From JAHEJB01 sp037969195 (GTDB lineage Bacteria > Bacteroidota > Rhodothermia > Rhodothermales > Rubricoccaceae), in contig JBBKWZ010000099.1 in the NCBI GenBank assembly GCA_037969195.1, forward strand, positions 1-10,934: 10,934 bases of DNA, in the 5' to 3' direction. A program made the translations under genes and the position numbers. The notes under the pieces were generated by a model. It was given only the letters and a program-made list of their open reading frames with translations, had not been told where the DNA came from and did no database searches. The first letter of the stretch is position 1. Every line of letters begins with the position of its first letter. Shown piece after piece: positions 1-7,978 of this stretch.

Positions 1-183
1 GGCGTTCCTACAGCAGGAATCGCGCTCATCCTTGGCGTGGACCGCATTCTTGACATGTGCCGCACGGTCACCAATGTTACTGGCGACGCAACGGTTGCAA
101 CTATTATTGCCGCGTCCGAAGGCCAGCTTGGGACGCCCAATCTCGACACGTCCGGCGATCGTATTCGATTGTCGGCTACTTGA
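1..183 (+). CDS. C-terminal end of an SLC1-type dicarboxylate/acidic amino acid:cation symporter (partial)
   Basis: The open frame enters from the left edge and ends at TGA 181-183, giving 60 residues. It reads GVPTAGIALILGVDRILDMC and continues RTVTNVTGDATVATIIAASE, the TM8 signature of the glutamate/dicarboxylate:cation symporter (SLC1, GltP/DctA) family, which couples substrate uptake to Na+ or H+ across the inner membrane. The residues matching the archaeal GltPh substrate and Na+ site (D394, R397, T398, N401, D405) are all present here as D18, R21, T22, N25 and D29. The conserved arginine is the one that binds the side-chain carboxylate, so an acidic amino acid or C4-dicarboxylate substrate is likely. 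The polar tail after the helix is typical of the cytoplasmic C-terminus. The start lies outside the window, so full length and operon context cannot be judged. Confidence 0.88.
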   Translation, partial: GVPTAGIALILGVDRILDMCRTVTNVTGDATVATIIAASEGQLGTPNLDTSGDRIRLSAT

Positions 184-230
184 TCGCACGTACTCCTTAA
201 CGCGACGTGGATCGTCTCCGCGTTTGAAAC

Positions 231-1820
231 ATGATGTTCGGATTGTTGGGAAGAAGGAGTTGCTCCGCAGTATTGATTATTGCGCTCGCGGGGATCTCTC
301 CGCTCGTCGCACAAACGAGCATTCGACACGACACTGCGTGGGTGGCATCGTTTGCAGAAGCGCTGGCCGAACCCTCGTATGGCGCGATGCTCCTGGTCTC
401 GGACGACGCGCGGGCGTTGATGGCAGAAGGACGGGCACAGATGATCGCCTTCCGGCTCGACGATGCCGAGGCAACGTTTCGGCGCCTAGACGCGCTTGAG
501 CCGGAAAGTCCCGCCGCTTCCTACCACCTCACAACCATCGCCCTCTGGCATGCATTGATGACGGAGCGCGAGCCGTGGTACGGCCGATTCTTCTCGCGCG
601 CCGATTCCCTCGACGATCGCCTTGACGACCTACCCGACTCCGCGTGGAAGCAACACATCAGCGCCGAAATCTCCGTGCAGCGCGCAGTCATCTACGGAAA
701 GCAGGAGAGGTTCACGAAGGCTGGTTGGGCGCTACGCGCGGCTTTCCATCGCTACGAAGACAACATCCGCGACTACCCTGAATTTTGGGAATCCTATAAA
801 GGTATGGGGCTTTGCCACATCGCGGTGGGTTCGGTACCCAGAGAGTATCGCTGGATAATGAGCATCCTCGGTTTCGGAGGAACCGTGCAACAGGGGATAG
901 GGGAGATTGAATTGGCGCTAACCAGAAGCACCTACAGTCGTGAGGAGTCCGCCGCTCTTCTTGGTGTAGTGGACGCGATGATGAACGAAGGTCGCAACGA
1001 CGCGATTCGTCACGTGGAGGCTTTGTATGAGGCTTTTCCCGAGAGTCCAATGCCTGCGTACCTGTACAGCTATCTACTTATGAATGCGCGGCGTGCTATA
1101 GATGCCGAAGAAGTGCTCCGCGAGGGGACCCGCCGACAGGAACCCGAAAACGTTGCGGACATCCCATATTTCGACTATTTCCTCGCGAACGCTCTATTCC
1201 GTCAGAATAGGTTTGACGAAGCTGCGCCGCTTTTCGAGAGGTACGTGCGGAGCTACCGAGGGCAAACCCTGATTGCGCAGAGCTACCTGAAGGCTGGGCT
1301 TTCTCGAGAGATGCTTGGGGATCGTGAGGAAGCGGTGCGCCTCTACGTTCGAATCAGCTCCGATCGCGACGTAGACGCGGACAAGTCAGCTATTCGCTGG
1401 GCGGAGCAACTGATCGAGGCCCCGATGTCCGCGACAGAGCGCAGGCTGTTGCTCGGTCAAAACTTTTACGACGGCGGTAGCTATGAGGAGGCAATCGCGA
1501 CTCTTCAACCTGTTCTCACGGACCAGAGAGCGGAGGATAAGCACCGCGCCGAGGCCGCTTATCGATCTGGTCGTGCCTACCAATCGTTGGAAAACTGGGA
1601 CGAGGCACTTCGCCATTACACGTTCGCTCGCGATCGTCCCGGAGATGTTCTGGCGAAGTGGGGCCCATGGAGTCAGTATCACATCGGAGAAGTTTACGAG
1701 GAACAGGGCAATCGCGACGAGGCCCAGCGCGCCTATAGAGCCGCTCTCAATTACGAAGAAAACTTTGACTACCACAAGTCGCTGGAACAACGTTCGAGAA
1801 CAGCGTTGGGGCGACTTTGA
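231..1820 (+). CDS. Exported tetratricopeptide-repeat (TPR) protein
   Basis: 529 residues. The N-terminus has a charged start, a hydrophobic core (VLIIALAGISPLVA) and a likely cleavage after A-Q near residue 28, so export to the periplasm or envelope is expected. TPR-type helical hairpins can be read at about 62-100 (RLDDAEATFRRLDALEPESP), 325-345 (RFDEAAPLFERYVRSY), 360-375 (GDREEAVRLYVRIS), 405-430 (GGSYEEAIATLQPVL), 440-470 (ENWDEALRHYTFARD) and 483-512 (GNRDEAQRAYRAALNYEEN). TPRs mediate protein-protein contacts; no catalytic domain and no T9SS sorting tail is visible, so a scaffold or envelope-assembly role is only a guess. Two ATGs stand in tandem (231 and 234) without a strong Shine-Dalgarno sequence; either may be used. 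It lies 47 bases after the symporter stop and on the same strand as the metalloproteases, with a 114-base gap to the next preferred start. Confidence 0.85.
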   Translation: MMFGLLGRRSCSAVLIIALAGISPLVAQTSIRHDTAWVASFAEALAEPSYGAMLLVSDDARALMAEGRAQMIAFRLDDAEATFRRLDALEPESPAASYHLTTIALWHALMTEREPWYGRFFSRADSLDDRLDDLPDSAWKQHISAEISVQRAVIYGKQERFTKAGWALRAAFHRYEDNIRDYPEFWESYKGMGLCHIAVGSVPREYRWIMSILGFGGTVQQGIGEIELALTRSTYSREESAALLGVVDAMMNEGRNDAIRHVEALYEAFPESPMPAYLYSYLLMNARRAIDAEEVLREGTRRQEPENVADIPYFDYFLANALFRQNRFDEAAPLFERYVRSYRGQTLIAQSYLKAGLSREMLGDREEAVRLYVRISSDRDVDADKSAIRWAEQLIEAPMSATERRLLLGQNFYDGGSYEEAIATLQPVLTDQRAEDKHRAEAAYRSGRAYQSLENWDEALRHYTFARDRPGDVLAKWGPWSQYHIGEVYEEQGNRDEAQRAYRAALNYEENFDYHKSLEQRSRTALGRL

Positions 1821-1934
1821 GGAACAATTGGCTGCGAGATATGCGGATTTCTTGATGAGCCGCGCTATGTAGCCTATGTTGCACACGCCGCCTTGGCTCA
1901 CAAGAAATACCCTATTGATAGAACCCCCGGCCTC

Positions 1935-3284
1935 ATGCGCGTTCTTGGCAGAAATACAGCAGTCGTCGCTCTGCTGCTTGTAATATTCTCGGCGTCTCCC
2001 GTCTTTGCGCAAGGCGAGGGCTTGCTGGTCATGGATGCGCCCGTGACCATTTGTGAGATTCCGACGGATCATCCTGATGTTAGTGAGATCGACGAGCATG
2101 TTCACTATGTCCGCTCCAGTTACGATCCATCCATCGGCAGCACGGCCACAATTAATGTGACGTACAACGGGTTTTCGGGACCCGCGCAAACCGCCTTTCA
2201 GTTTGCGGTGGATATTTGGGAGCAGCATATCACGTCAGCTATCACTATCGAAGTTGTAGCGAATTGGACTCCATTGGCCTCAAATGTTCTTGGATCAGCA
2301 GGCGCAACACAATTGTTTGGAAACTTCCCCGGAGCGCCCGTAATCAACACGTTCTATCCGGCCGCGCTTGCCAGCTCGATTGCCAACTCTGATCTGACCG
2401 CTGGGCATGACATCAACGCAAGTTTCAACAGCACATTTGCAAATTGGTACTTCGGGACTGACGGCAATCCTCCTGGAAATCAGTTCGACCTTGTCACGGT
2501 CGTGCTACATGAGCTTGGCCATGGATTGGGATTCTTTGGTTCGATGAACGTCGACAACGGAAGTGGTACGCAGGAATGCGACGGTGTGAGCGGAAACGGA
2601 TGCTGGGCACTCGCCAGTAACCCGACGATTCCGTTTATCTATGATCGCTTTGCCGAGGATGGTCCCGGCACGTCTTTGATTAACACGGGCACGTACCCGA
2701 ATCCGTCCGCGGCGCTGGGAACCGCACTTCGGAGCAATAATGTGCACTTCGATGGCCCGAACGTTACCGCCATCCTCGGCGGACGTGGCCCGCTTTATGC
2801 ACCCGGTACGTGGGTCGCCGGTTCGTCGTTCTCCCACTGGAACGAATCGAGTTTTCCTGCGAATAGCCCAAACTCCCTCATGACGCCCATGTTCGCTACC
2901 GGGGAATCGGTTCATTCACCTGGGCCAGCTACCTGCGCGCACTTCGATGACGTCGGATGGACGCTCGGGATTGCCTGTACCATTTTGGTCGCCAATGAAC
3001 CGCAGGCTACCATCGCGGAAGGTGTTACGCTGGGTAGTGCTTATCCGAATCCTTTCACGAACGATGCGACGCTCACCCTGCGAGTTGATCGACCTCAACA
3101 TATTTACGCAGCCGTGTATGATTTGCTTGGTCGCCGGGTCACGGTACTTCATGATGCGACCGTAGGCGCAGGTGTCCCAGTTAATCTTTCCGTTCAGGGT
3201 GCATCGTTACCGCCGTCCGTGTATTTCGTCCGCATTGAGGGCGAGGATTTTGTGACGACGCAGCGCATTGTGCGCGCGCGGTAG
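1935..3284 (+). CDS. T9SS-exported zinc metalloprotease, leishmanolysin-like layout (paralogue 1)
   Basis: 449 residues from the preferred ATG at 1935 (MRVLGRNTAVVALLLVIFSA, signal peptide ending near FAQ, residue 26). An in-frame TTG at 1893 would put 14 polar residues before the signal peptide, and the downstream paralogue also begins MRV, so 1935 is favoured. The zinc site is VVLHELGHGLGFFG, with H192, E193 and H196. The metzincin position for the third ligand (HExxHxxGxxH) holds G, but FSHWNE (H301) followed by NSLMTP (M316) resembles the distant third histidine and Met-turn of leishmanolysin-type (M8) peptidases. Residues about 364-449 form a T9SS type A sorting domain (GSAYPNPF, LLGRRVTVL, SVYFVRIEGEDF, final RIVRAR), so the enzyme should cross the outer membrane and be released or anchored at the surface. 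Substrate is unknown. It resembles the next gene along its whole length, indicating tandem duplication. Confidence 0.85.
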   Translation: MRVLGRNTAVVALLLVIFSASPVFAQGEGLLVMDAPVTICEIPTDHPDVSEIDEHVHYVRSSYDPSIGSTATINVTYNGFSGPAQTAFQFAVDIWEQHITSAITIEVVANWTPLASNVLGSAGATQLFGNFPGAPVINTFYPAALASSIANSDLTAGHDINASFNSTFANWYFGTDGNPPGNQFDLVTVVLHELGHGLGFFGSMNVDNGSGTQECDGVSGNGCWALASNPTIPFIYDRFAEDGPGTSLINTGTYPNPSAALGTALRSNNVHFDGPNVTAILGGRGPLYAPGTWVAGSSFSHWNESSFPANSPNSLMTPMFATGESVHSPGPATCAHFDDVGWTLGIACTILVANEPQATIAEGVTLGSAYPNPFTNDATLTLRVDRPQHIYAAVYDLLGRRVTVLHDATVGAGVPVNLSVQGASLPPSVYFVRIEGEDFVTTQRIVRAR

Positions 3285-3313
3285 GAGGGTGATTGGTTCT
3301 CAGGCGGACGTCC

Positions 3314-3337
3314 TGCTCGGCGGAACTTGACCGAGCA
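3314..3337 (+). terminator. Possible stem-loop terminator after the first metalloprotease gene
   Basis: TGCTCGG (3314-3320) and CCGAGCA (3331-3337) form a 7-bp perfect stem with a 10-base loop, 30 bases after the stop codon of the first metalloprotease gene. No T-run follows, so it is at best a weak or non-canonical terminator; it could also be chance. Confidence 0.3.
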
Positions 3338-3347
3338 CCGATAGATA

Positions 3348-3379
3348 TTGCCAGCAAGGGGTTAAGCGCGTAGGTTTTG
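3348..3379 (+). promoter_or_regulatory. Possible Bacteroidota-type promoter for the second metalloprotease gene
   Basis: TTG at 3348-3350 is followed after 20 bases by TAGGTTTTG at 3371-3379, close to the Bacteroidota pattern of TTG near -33 and TAnnTTTG near -7, with one extra T. It would place the transcript start about 10-15 bases before the ATG at 3400, leaving a very short leader. Short motifs like this occur by chance, so this is a weak call. Confidence 0.3.
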
Positions 3380-3399
3380 CACGCCCTCGAGCACCCGCC

Positions 3400-4701
3400 A
3401 TGCGTGTAACCGTTTCTATTCTTTTAATCGCGCTGTCGGTGGTCGTGGCGGCAAAAGGCGTAACTGCACAGCCGAGTGGAATTGAGTTCACGAATTCGGC
3501 CGTGGTGGTCTGTGAGCTTTCGGCGCAAGTTGCGAGCGGTTTGCGCAGCTCGCATCCAGTCATTTCGACGCCAGTTGTTTCGAATGCGCACGAGAGTGCG
3601 ACGTTCGAAGTGACGTACAATGGTTTTCCGGCGGAAGCTGAGGCCGCATTTCAAGCCGCCGTAGATATTTGGGAACAGCACATCACGTCCCCTACGCCTA
3701 TTCGCATCAATGCCAACTGGACGAACTTGGGATCGAACATCCTGGGATCCGCCGGACCCTTTCTGATTCGGAATTTCAGCGGCGCACCCATCCCCAATAC
3801 GTGGTATCCAGCTCCGTTGGCGGATGCGCTTTCTGGGAGAGATCTCGACCCTGCCAGAGCGGATATAGAAGCGACGTTCAACAGTGCGTTTCCAAACTGG
3901 TATTTCGGAACCGACGGCAATCCGCCGCCGAACGAGTACGATCTAACCACGATCGTTTTACACGAGATAGGGCACGGTCTTGGATTCATTGGATCACTTC
4001 GCGTTGATCGAGGCCTCGGCACCGTGGGGGTTCCGTCCGACCCGGGAATCCCCTTTGTGTATGATCGCTTTGCGGAGGATGAAGTTGGGCGGCCATTGCT
4101 GGACGCATCGGCCTACCCTCAGAATTCAACGGCGCTGGCCTTCGCGCTTCAAACGGATGTTCGGATCGGAGGCGGGGCGGTCCAAGCCACCAACGAAGGA
4201 CCGGCGCATTTGTATAGCCCGCCCGACTGGAGTGACGGTACCTCCTTCTCCCATCTCGATGAGATGGCATTTGCCGAAGGCGATGTCGATGCGCTGATGA
4301 CTCCTTTCCTCCTCCGCGCGGAAGTCATTCGCAGCCCTGGTCCGCTTGCTTGCGCGCTGATGCTAGATATGGGGTGGGTTCTGACGCCTACTTGCGCCGC
4401 GCTTGTGCAAGAGCCTGATCCAGCACCGACTGTGCCGAATGGCTACACGCTGGCATTCGCGGGACCCAACCCCGTTCTGACGGAAACTGAACTTCGAATT
4501 ACCGTTGAGCAGTCGCAGGCCGTCCGCATTTACCTCATTGACCGAATAGGGCAAGTTGTCTGGCAGCAGGATCGATTTGTCCAGGGTGGCGGCACCGCGT
4601 CCCTCTTCATAGAGGTCTCCGAACTACCGGCAGGTGTCTACTTCGCACGCTTTGTAGGTGATACGTTCTCCGTGACCCAGGCAGTGACGAAACTCCGTTG
4701 A
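3400..4701 (+). CDS. T9SS-exported zinc metalloprotease, leishmanolysin-like layout (paralogue 2)
   Basis: 433 residues. The signal peptide is MRVTVSILLIALSVVVAAKG with cleavage near VTAQ (residue 24). It parallels the preceding protein throughout: VTYNGFPAEAEAAFQAAVDI, WEQHITSPTPI, NWYFGTDGNPP and a zinc motif IVLHEIGHGLGFIG (H188, E189, H192). The candidate third ligand is H285 in SFSHLDEMAF and the Met-turn is DALMTP (M300), as in leishmanolysin-type peptidases; the metzincin third histidine is again replaced by G. Residues about 349-433 are a T9SS type A sorting domain (AGPNPVLTETELRITV, ELPAGVYFARFVGDTFSVTQ). The first G of the usual LGR/LGQ turn is altered to DRIGQVV. Compared with paralogue 1 it lacks the cysteine-containing insert (TQECDGVSGNGC) just after the zinc motif, so that loop has diverged. 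Likely a cell-surface or secreted protease; substrate unknown. Transcription is convergent with the sulfatase gene, 33 bases away. Confidence 0.85.
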   Translation: MRVTVSILLIALSVVVAAKGVTAQPSGIEFTNSAVVVCELSAQVASGLRSSHPVISTPVVSNAHESATFEVTYNGFPAEAEAAFQAAVDIWEQHITSPTPIRINANWTNLGSNILGSAGPFLIRNFSGAPIPNTWYPAPLADALSGRDLDPARADIEATFNSAFPNWYFGTDGNPPPNEYDLTTIVLHEIGHGLGFIGSLRVDRGLGTVGVPSDPGIPFVYDRFAEDEVGRPLLDASAYPQNSTALAFALQTDVRIGGGAVQATNEGPAHLYSPPDWSDGTSFSHLDEMAFAEGDVDALMTPFLLRAEVIRSPGPLACALMLDMGWVLTPTCAALVQEPDPAPTVPNGYTLAFAGPNPVLTETELRITVEQSQAVRIYLIDRIGQVVWQQDRFVQGGGTASLFIEVSELPAGVYFARFVGDTFSVTQAVTKLR

Positions 4702-4734
4702 ATTGGCAATCCGTTTACGACCTAGTTAAGAGAC

Positions 4735-6711
4735 TCACCTGACGATCGTGAAGCGGCTTGTCTGGACCTTTTCATTCGTTATCATCCTTACGAAATACGT
4801 GCCGCTTGCAAGTTGTGAGCTATCCAGTTGTAGGGTGTGAACCCCGGCATTGAATGTGCCATCGGCAATGCGCGCAACCTCTCGGCCCAGGGCATCAACG
4901 ACCGCAACAACGACGTTGCCCGCCCCGGGAAGGCTAAATCGCACGGTCGCTTGAACGCCAATCGGATTAGGATATACGCCATCCAGTGAAAGCTCAGTCG
5001 GCAACTCGTCGATGCCATTCGGCAACAAGGCAGGCACAACAAACGCGCTGGCGTCCGACCAGAAACTGTAGTTATCGACGCGGGTATTGATCGCCCGGAC
5101 GCGCCAATGATAGGTCGAATCTCGCGTAAGTACGACAGCCAGCATGGTATCAGATACAGCTCCCGACGAGGCAGCGAGCGTCTCGAAATCGGGGGATGTA
5201 GAGACCTGCACTACGTACGTAGCGGCAGCTGCGATGTCGTTCCACCGTAGCGTGACGGTAGCGCTGTCGGTTGCCACGGAGTCCACGGGCGCCACGGCCA
5301 GGGGCGTGGCGATAGTGTCGGCATGCATCACCCACTCGATGGGCGGGATGAAGCCGAGCGGAGGCGGACTATGAAAGTCGATGTGCTGCGCGGGGCGCAG
5401 GGTACGAAAGGACTGCAAGCGACTTATCAGATCCACCACGATAGTAGGGTTGCCGGCACTCAGGTTGGTACTTTCGAGCGGGTCCTCAAGGATGGCGTAG
5501 AGCTGGAGCACGGTCCCCCCATCGGGATCTTCCAAAAGGTCATCGCCCCTCCAGCGCAGCTTCCACTCGTCCGCGATAATGGAGAGCTCTTCCGAGTCGC
5601 CGCTGTCTACGAAGCTGTAGAAGTCGCGGTTGGGCTCGGTACCGTTGCCCTGCAGGAGGTCCAGCACGTCGAACCCATCGAGTGCATTGACGGGCGTGCC
5701 TGTCTGGCCAGCGACGCGTGCGAGCGTGGGATAGATGTCGAGGTAGGAGACGAGGCTATCGAGGCGGGCGCCGCCGCTGAGGCCACCATCAGGCCAGTGG
5801 ACGATAGCGGGTGTCCGGATGCCACCCTCGAACGTCTGCCCCTTCCGGCCTCTTAATGGGGCGTTGTCGCCGCCCTCGCTTTCGTTGGCGCCGTTGTCGC
5901 TGAAGAACCAGACGAGCGTGTTATCGCGGATGTCGTGATCTTCAAGCGCCTGGAGGATGCGCGCAAGTTGATCGTCGAAGCATGACACCATGGCGGCGTA
6001 CGTCTTGCGCTCCCCGTCTGGCAGCGAAGGGTAACGGTCAAGGCATTCGGTCGGCGCCTGGAGCGGCGTGTGCGGCGCGGTGAAGGGCAGATAGAGGAAG
6101 AATGGAGCCGCCGCGTTTTCTTCGATGAACTGGATGGCCTCGTCAGCAATCAGGTCAGTTACATAACCCGCATCGGTATTGGTCGCCATGTCTTTGTGCC
6201 AGTCGAGTTCGTCCAACTTGAGGTGCGTGAAGTAATCGAGGTTACCTGTGTAGGAGCCGTAGAACTCCGTGAAGCCGTGGTTGAGAGGATGGTAGTCGTC
6301 GCGCATGTGGCCGAGGTGCCACTTGCCGACGATGCCTCGCTGCGTATAGCCCGCCCGCGCCAGCATTTCCGGTACGGTGTCCTCGGCATCGGGGAACCCA
6401 CGCAGTTCGTACGGGGCGATGACTGTGCCGTGCATGCCGAAGCGAATCGAGTAGCGGCCCGTTAGCCACCCGGCGCGCGTGGGCGTACAGAAAGGGGCCG
6501 TGTAGAAACGGTCGAGTTCAATCCCGTCCGATGCTAGCGTGTCGAGCGTCGGTGTTTCGATCTCGCTGCCGTGGTAGCTCACGTCGTTCCACCCAAGGTC
6601 GTCCACCACGACTATGAGGATGTTAGGCAACCCACCCTGCCGCGAATTCTGTGCAGGCACCTCGCTCGTAACGAGCAGGGAGAGCAGAAAGGACACCGCC
6701 AGCAAACGCAT
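4735..6711 (-). CDS. T9SS-exported type I sulfatase (arylsulfatase family) with Fn3-like module
   Basis: 658 residues from the ATG at 6711, which starts a clean signal peptide (MRLLAVSFLLSLLVTSEVPA); an in-frame ATG at 6780 would add 23 residues in front and is rejected. The sulfatase domain spans about 28-460. It has metal ligands D37-D38 (VVVDDLGWND), the formylglycine motif C75-T-P-T-R79 followed by AGWLTG, GKWHLG (K130, H132), TAPHTP (H214), SDNG (D272, N273) and RGRKGQTFEGG (K290). C75 must be oxidised to formylglycine by a maturase not encoded here. About 480-570 reads as a fibronectin type III-like sandwich (VTLRWNDIAAAATYVVQVS ... YHWRVRAIN). The last 85 residues are a T9SS type A sorting domain (GVYPNPIGVQATVRFSLP, ALGREVARI, LASGTYFVRM). 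It should hydrolyse sulfate esters of polysaccharides or small molecules outside the cell; the exact substrate cannot be read from the sequence. It is convergent with the second metalloprotease gene and divergent from the DUF2911 gene. Confidence 0.92.
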   Translation of the reverse strand: MRLLAVSFLLSLLVTSEVPAQNSRQGGLPNILIVVVDDLGWNDVSYHGSEIETPTLDTLASDGIELDRFYTAPFCTPTRAGWLTGRYSIRFGMHGTVIAPYELRGFPDAEDTVPEMLARAGYTQRGIVGKWHLGHMRDDYHPLNHGFTEFYGSYTGNLDYFTHLKLDELDWHKDMATNTDAGYVTDLIADEAIQFIEENAAAPFFLYLPFTAPHTPLQAPTECLDRYPSLPDGERKTYAAMVSCFDDQLARILQALEDHDIRDNTLVWFFSDNGANESEGGDNAPLRGRKGQTFEGGIRTPAIVHWPDGGLSGGARLDSLVSYLDIYPTLARVAGQTGTPVNALDGFDVLDLLQGNGTEPNRDFYSFVDSGDSEELSIIADEWKLRWRGDDLLEDPDGGTVLQLYAILEDPLESTNLSAGNPTIVVDLISRLQSFRTLRPAQHIDFHSPPPLGFIPPIEWVMHADTIATPLAVAPVDSVATDSATVTLRWNDIAAAATYVVQVSTSPDFETLAASSGAVSDTMLAVVLTRDSTYHWRVRAINTRVDNYSFWSDASAFVVPALLPNGIDELPTELSLDGVYPNPIGVQATVRFSLPGAGNVVVAVVDALGREVARIADGTFNAGVHTLQLDSSQLASGTYFVRMITNEKVQTSRFTIVR

Positions 6712-6752
6712 GCGATTCAGGACAAAAGGACTTGAGAAAATGCCTATCCGCT

Positions 6753-6780
6753 CAAGATATAGGTGAGGCGCCATAGCCAA
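6753..6780 (-). promoter_or_regulatory. Possible Bacteroidota-type promoter of the sulfatase gene
   Basis: On the minus strand TTG (6780-6778) is followed after 18 bases by TATCTTG (6759-6753), near the Bacteroidota -33 TTG / -7 TAnnTTTG arrangement with one T missing. It would give a leader of roughly 35 bases before the ATG at 6711. It is a pattern match only. Confidence 0.28.
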
Positions 6781-6810
6781 CTACGATGCACAAGATCCCT
6801 ATTTCAGCCC

Positions 6811-6895
6811 ATACATGCGAAGGCGGTCAACCAGAGGAATAAACGTCTTCGGCTGACTCGTCAAAGGCACCTTCCGTGAACAGGACGCCGTGGGC
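6811..6895 (+). repeat. Interspersed repeat family, copy A (between sulfatase and DUF2911 genes)
   Basis: The block contains GCGAAGG, then TCAACCA, TAAACG, CTTCGGCTGA, CTCG, AAAGGCACCTTCC and GGGCGGGAAG. By hand alignment about three quarters of the central 57 positions agree with copy D (10621-10710), including TAAACG, GGCTGA and AAAGGCACCTTCC. It lies in the region divergent between two genes and may overlap their regulatory DNA. No ORF of its own is convincing on either strand. Confidence 0.65.
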
Positions 6896-6991
6896 GGGAA
6901 GTCAAAGTCTGCCAGCCGCCGACGTATTTTTAAGCCTCCGTATGCTAGATTCCTGCCCTCACCTTTTAATGCATCGAACCCACCCAAGACG

Positions 6992-7585
6992 ATGATTCGC
7001 AAAACCTCAATCATGATTATGGCGGTGCTTTGCTTCGCCACGACTGACATGGTGCTGGCGCAAGACCTCCATCCTTCGCGTCGCCCCAGTCCCATCGGCA
7101 TCGCAAAAACCTACATCGGCGATACCTACGTCAAGGTGACGTACGGCCGCCCCTACATGCGCAACCGGCAGATCTTCGGCGTGAATACAGAGACTACTGA
7201 GTTCTTGACGCCATACAACGAGATCTGGCGCACCGGCGCCAACGAGGCCACAGAAATCACGACGACCGGCCCGCTCAGCGTTGCGGGAAATACTCTCGCC
7301 GCGGGCACCTATTCGATATTCACTGAGCCTGGCCCGACTGAGTGGATCATCCATTTCAGCCCGTTCCTCGGTCTCGATGGGACAGGTCATTTTAACGCGG
7401 AGACGCAGGTATTTACCGAAGTCTTCGATCCCGACCAGGATGTCCTCGTGATCACCGTTCCCTCGAGCCTGCTGGAGGACTCGGTGGATCAGCTCACATT
7501 GGTTTTTGAGGATGTCGCCGGTGGCGCGCTTCTCGTGCTTTCATGGGAAAATACGGAGGTGCGGATCCTCATGGCGGAGCGGTGA
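6992..7585 (+). CDS. DUF2911 family exported protein
   Basis: 197 residues from ATG 6992. The start is chosen because it opens the signal peptide (IRKTSIMIMAVLCFATTDMV, cleavage near LAQ, residue 24); a GTG at 6890 would add 34 residues coded by repeat-derived DNA. The mature part shows the DUF2911 pattern: SPIGIAKTYIGDTYVKVTYG (33-52), RPYMRNRQIFG, then LTPYNEIWRTGANEATEIT (72-90), LSVAGNTLAAGTYSIFTEP (95-113) and a W-I-I-H-F strand. This family is common in Bacteroidota as a periplasmic or surface beta-rich protein without an assigned reaction. Length is normal for the family and no frameshift is visible. It is a single-gene unit: repeat copies A and B lie upstream and downstream and a strong stem-loop follows at 7648, so it is probably transcribed alone. 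Confidence 0.85.
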   Translation: MIRKTSIMIMAVLCFATTDMVLAQDLHPSRRPSPIGIAKTYIGDTYVKVTYGRPYMRNRQIFGVNTETTEFLTPYNEIWRTGANEATEITTTGPLSVAGNTLAAGTYSIFTEPGPTEWIIHFSPFLGLDGTGHFNAETQVFTEVFDPDQDVLVITVPSSLLEDSVDQLTLVFEDVAGGALLVLSWENTEVRILMAER

Positions 7586-7647
7586 AGCGACATGAGATTG
7601 CGCACTTTATAAGCACCTTGCCTTGTTTCGACTGGAAACGCCTCAAG

Positions 7648-7671
7648 GCAGCATCGTTCGGACGATGCTGC
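7648..7671 (+). terminator. Strong stem-loop downstream of the DUF2911 gene, probable terminator
   Basis: GCAGCATCGT (7648-7657), loop TCGG, ACGATGCTGC (7662-7671) is a perfect 10-bp hairpin 62 bases after the DUF2911 stop. There is no U-tract after it (TGGCGAAGTAG), so it is not a textbook intrinsic terminator; 3'-end processing or a T-poor terminator are both possible. Confidence 0.45.
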
Positions 7672-7730
7672 TGGCGAAGTAGGTCGATTGACCATCCTGC
7701 CATCGAACCCCCATTTCCAGCCATCTCCTT

Positions 7731-7810
7731 GAAGGTGGTCCACCATCGAAATGACCACCTTCGGCTGAATCGCAAGGAAACGCACATTGCCCGAGTGGGA
7801 GGCCCAGGGC
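7731..7810 (+). repeat. Interspersed repeat family, copy B (downstream of DUF2911)
   Basis: The block reads GAAGGTGGTC-CACCA, then CCACCTTCGGCTGAATCGC (7755-7773), and GAGTGGGAGGCCCAGGGC. CTTCGGCTGAATCGC corresponds to CTTTGGCTGAATCGC in copy D, and GGGAGGCC-AGGGC corresponds to copy C. It has the same orientation as the other copies. Confidence 0.65.
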
Positions 7811-7950
7811 GTAGAAGACGCGGGGTTCGCGGTCGTTGGGGGCGTTCAACTCCAACCGGCACTTGCGGCGCTCCTTCACTAGAATCCTCGGTGGTCAGCA
7901 ATCGATGTTTGGCGAGAGCGGGGTCGAGTATCTTCGGAAGACAAGAAATA

Positions 7951-7978
7951 CCTCATCGACGCCACCTCATCGACGCCA
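7951..7978 (+). repeat. Exact 14-base tandem duplication
   Basis: CCTCATCGACGCCA occurs twice back to back (7951-7964 and 7965-7978) in noncoding DNA about 120 bases before the first cassette junction. It is probably a replication-slippage product. Confidence 0.85.

Noticed and set aside
1893..1934. TTG start giving a longer first metalloprotease
   Set aside because: It adds polar residues before a good signal peptide, and the paralogue starts at the equivalent MRV; the ATG at 1935 is better.
2508..2540. Calling the metalloproteases classic metzincins (HExxHxxGxxH)
   Set aside because: The third position is G in both proteins; a distant histidine fits better.
6712..6780. Longer sulfatase from ATG at 6780
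   Set aside because: The added 23 residues are polar or mixed and would bury the signal peptide; the MRLLAVSF start at 6711 fits secretion.
6890..6991. GTG-started extension of the DUF2911 protein
   Set aside because: The extra 34 residues come from repeat copy A and basic, proline-rich shadow sequence; a clean signal peptide starts at 6992.
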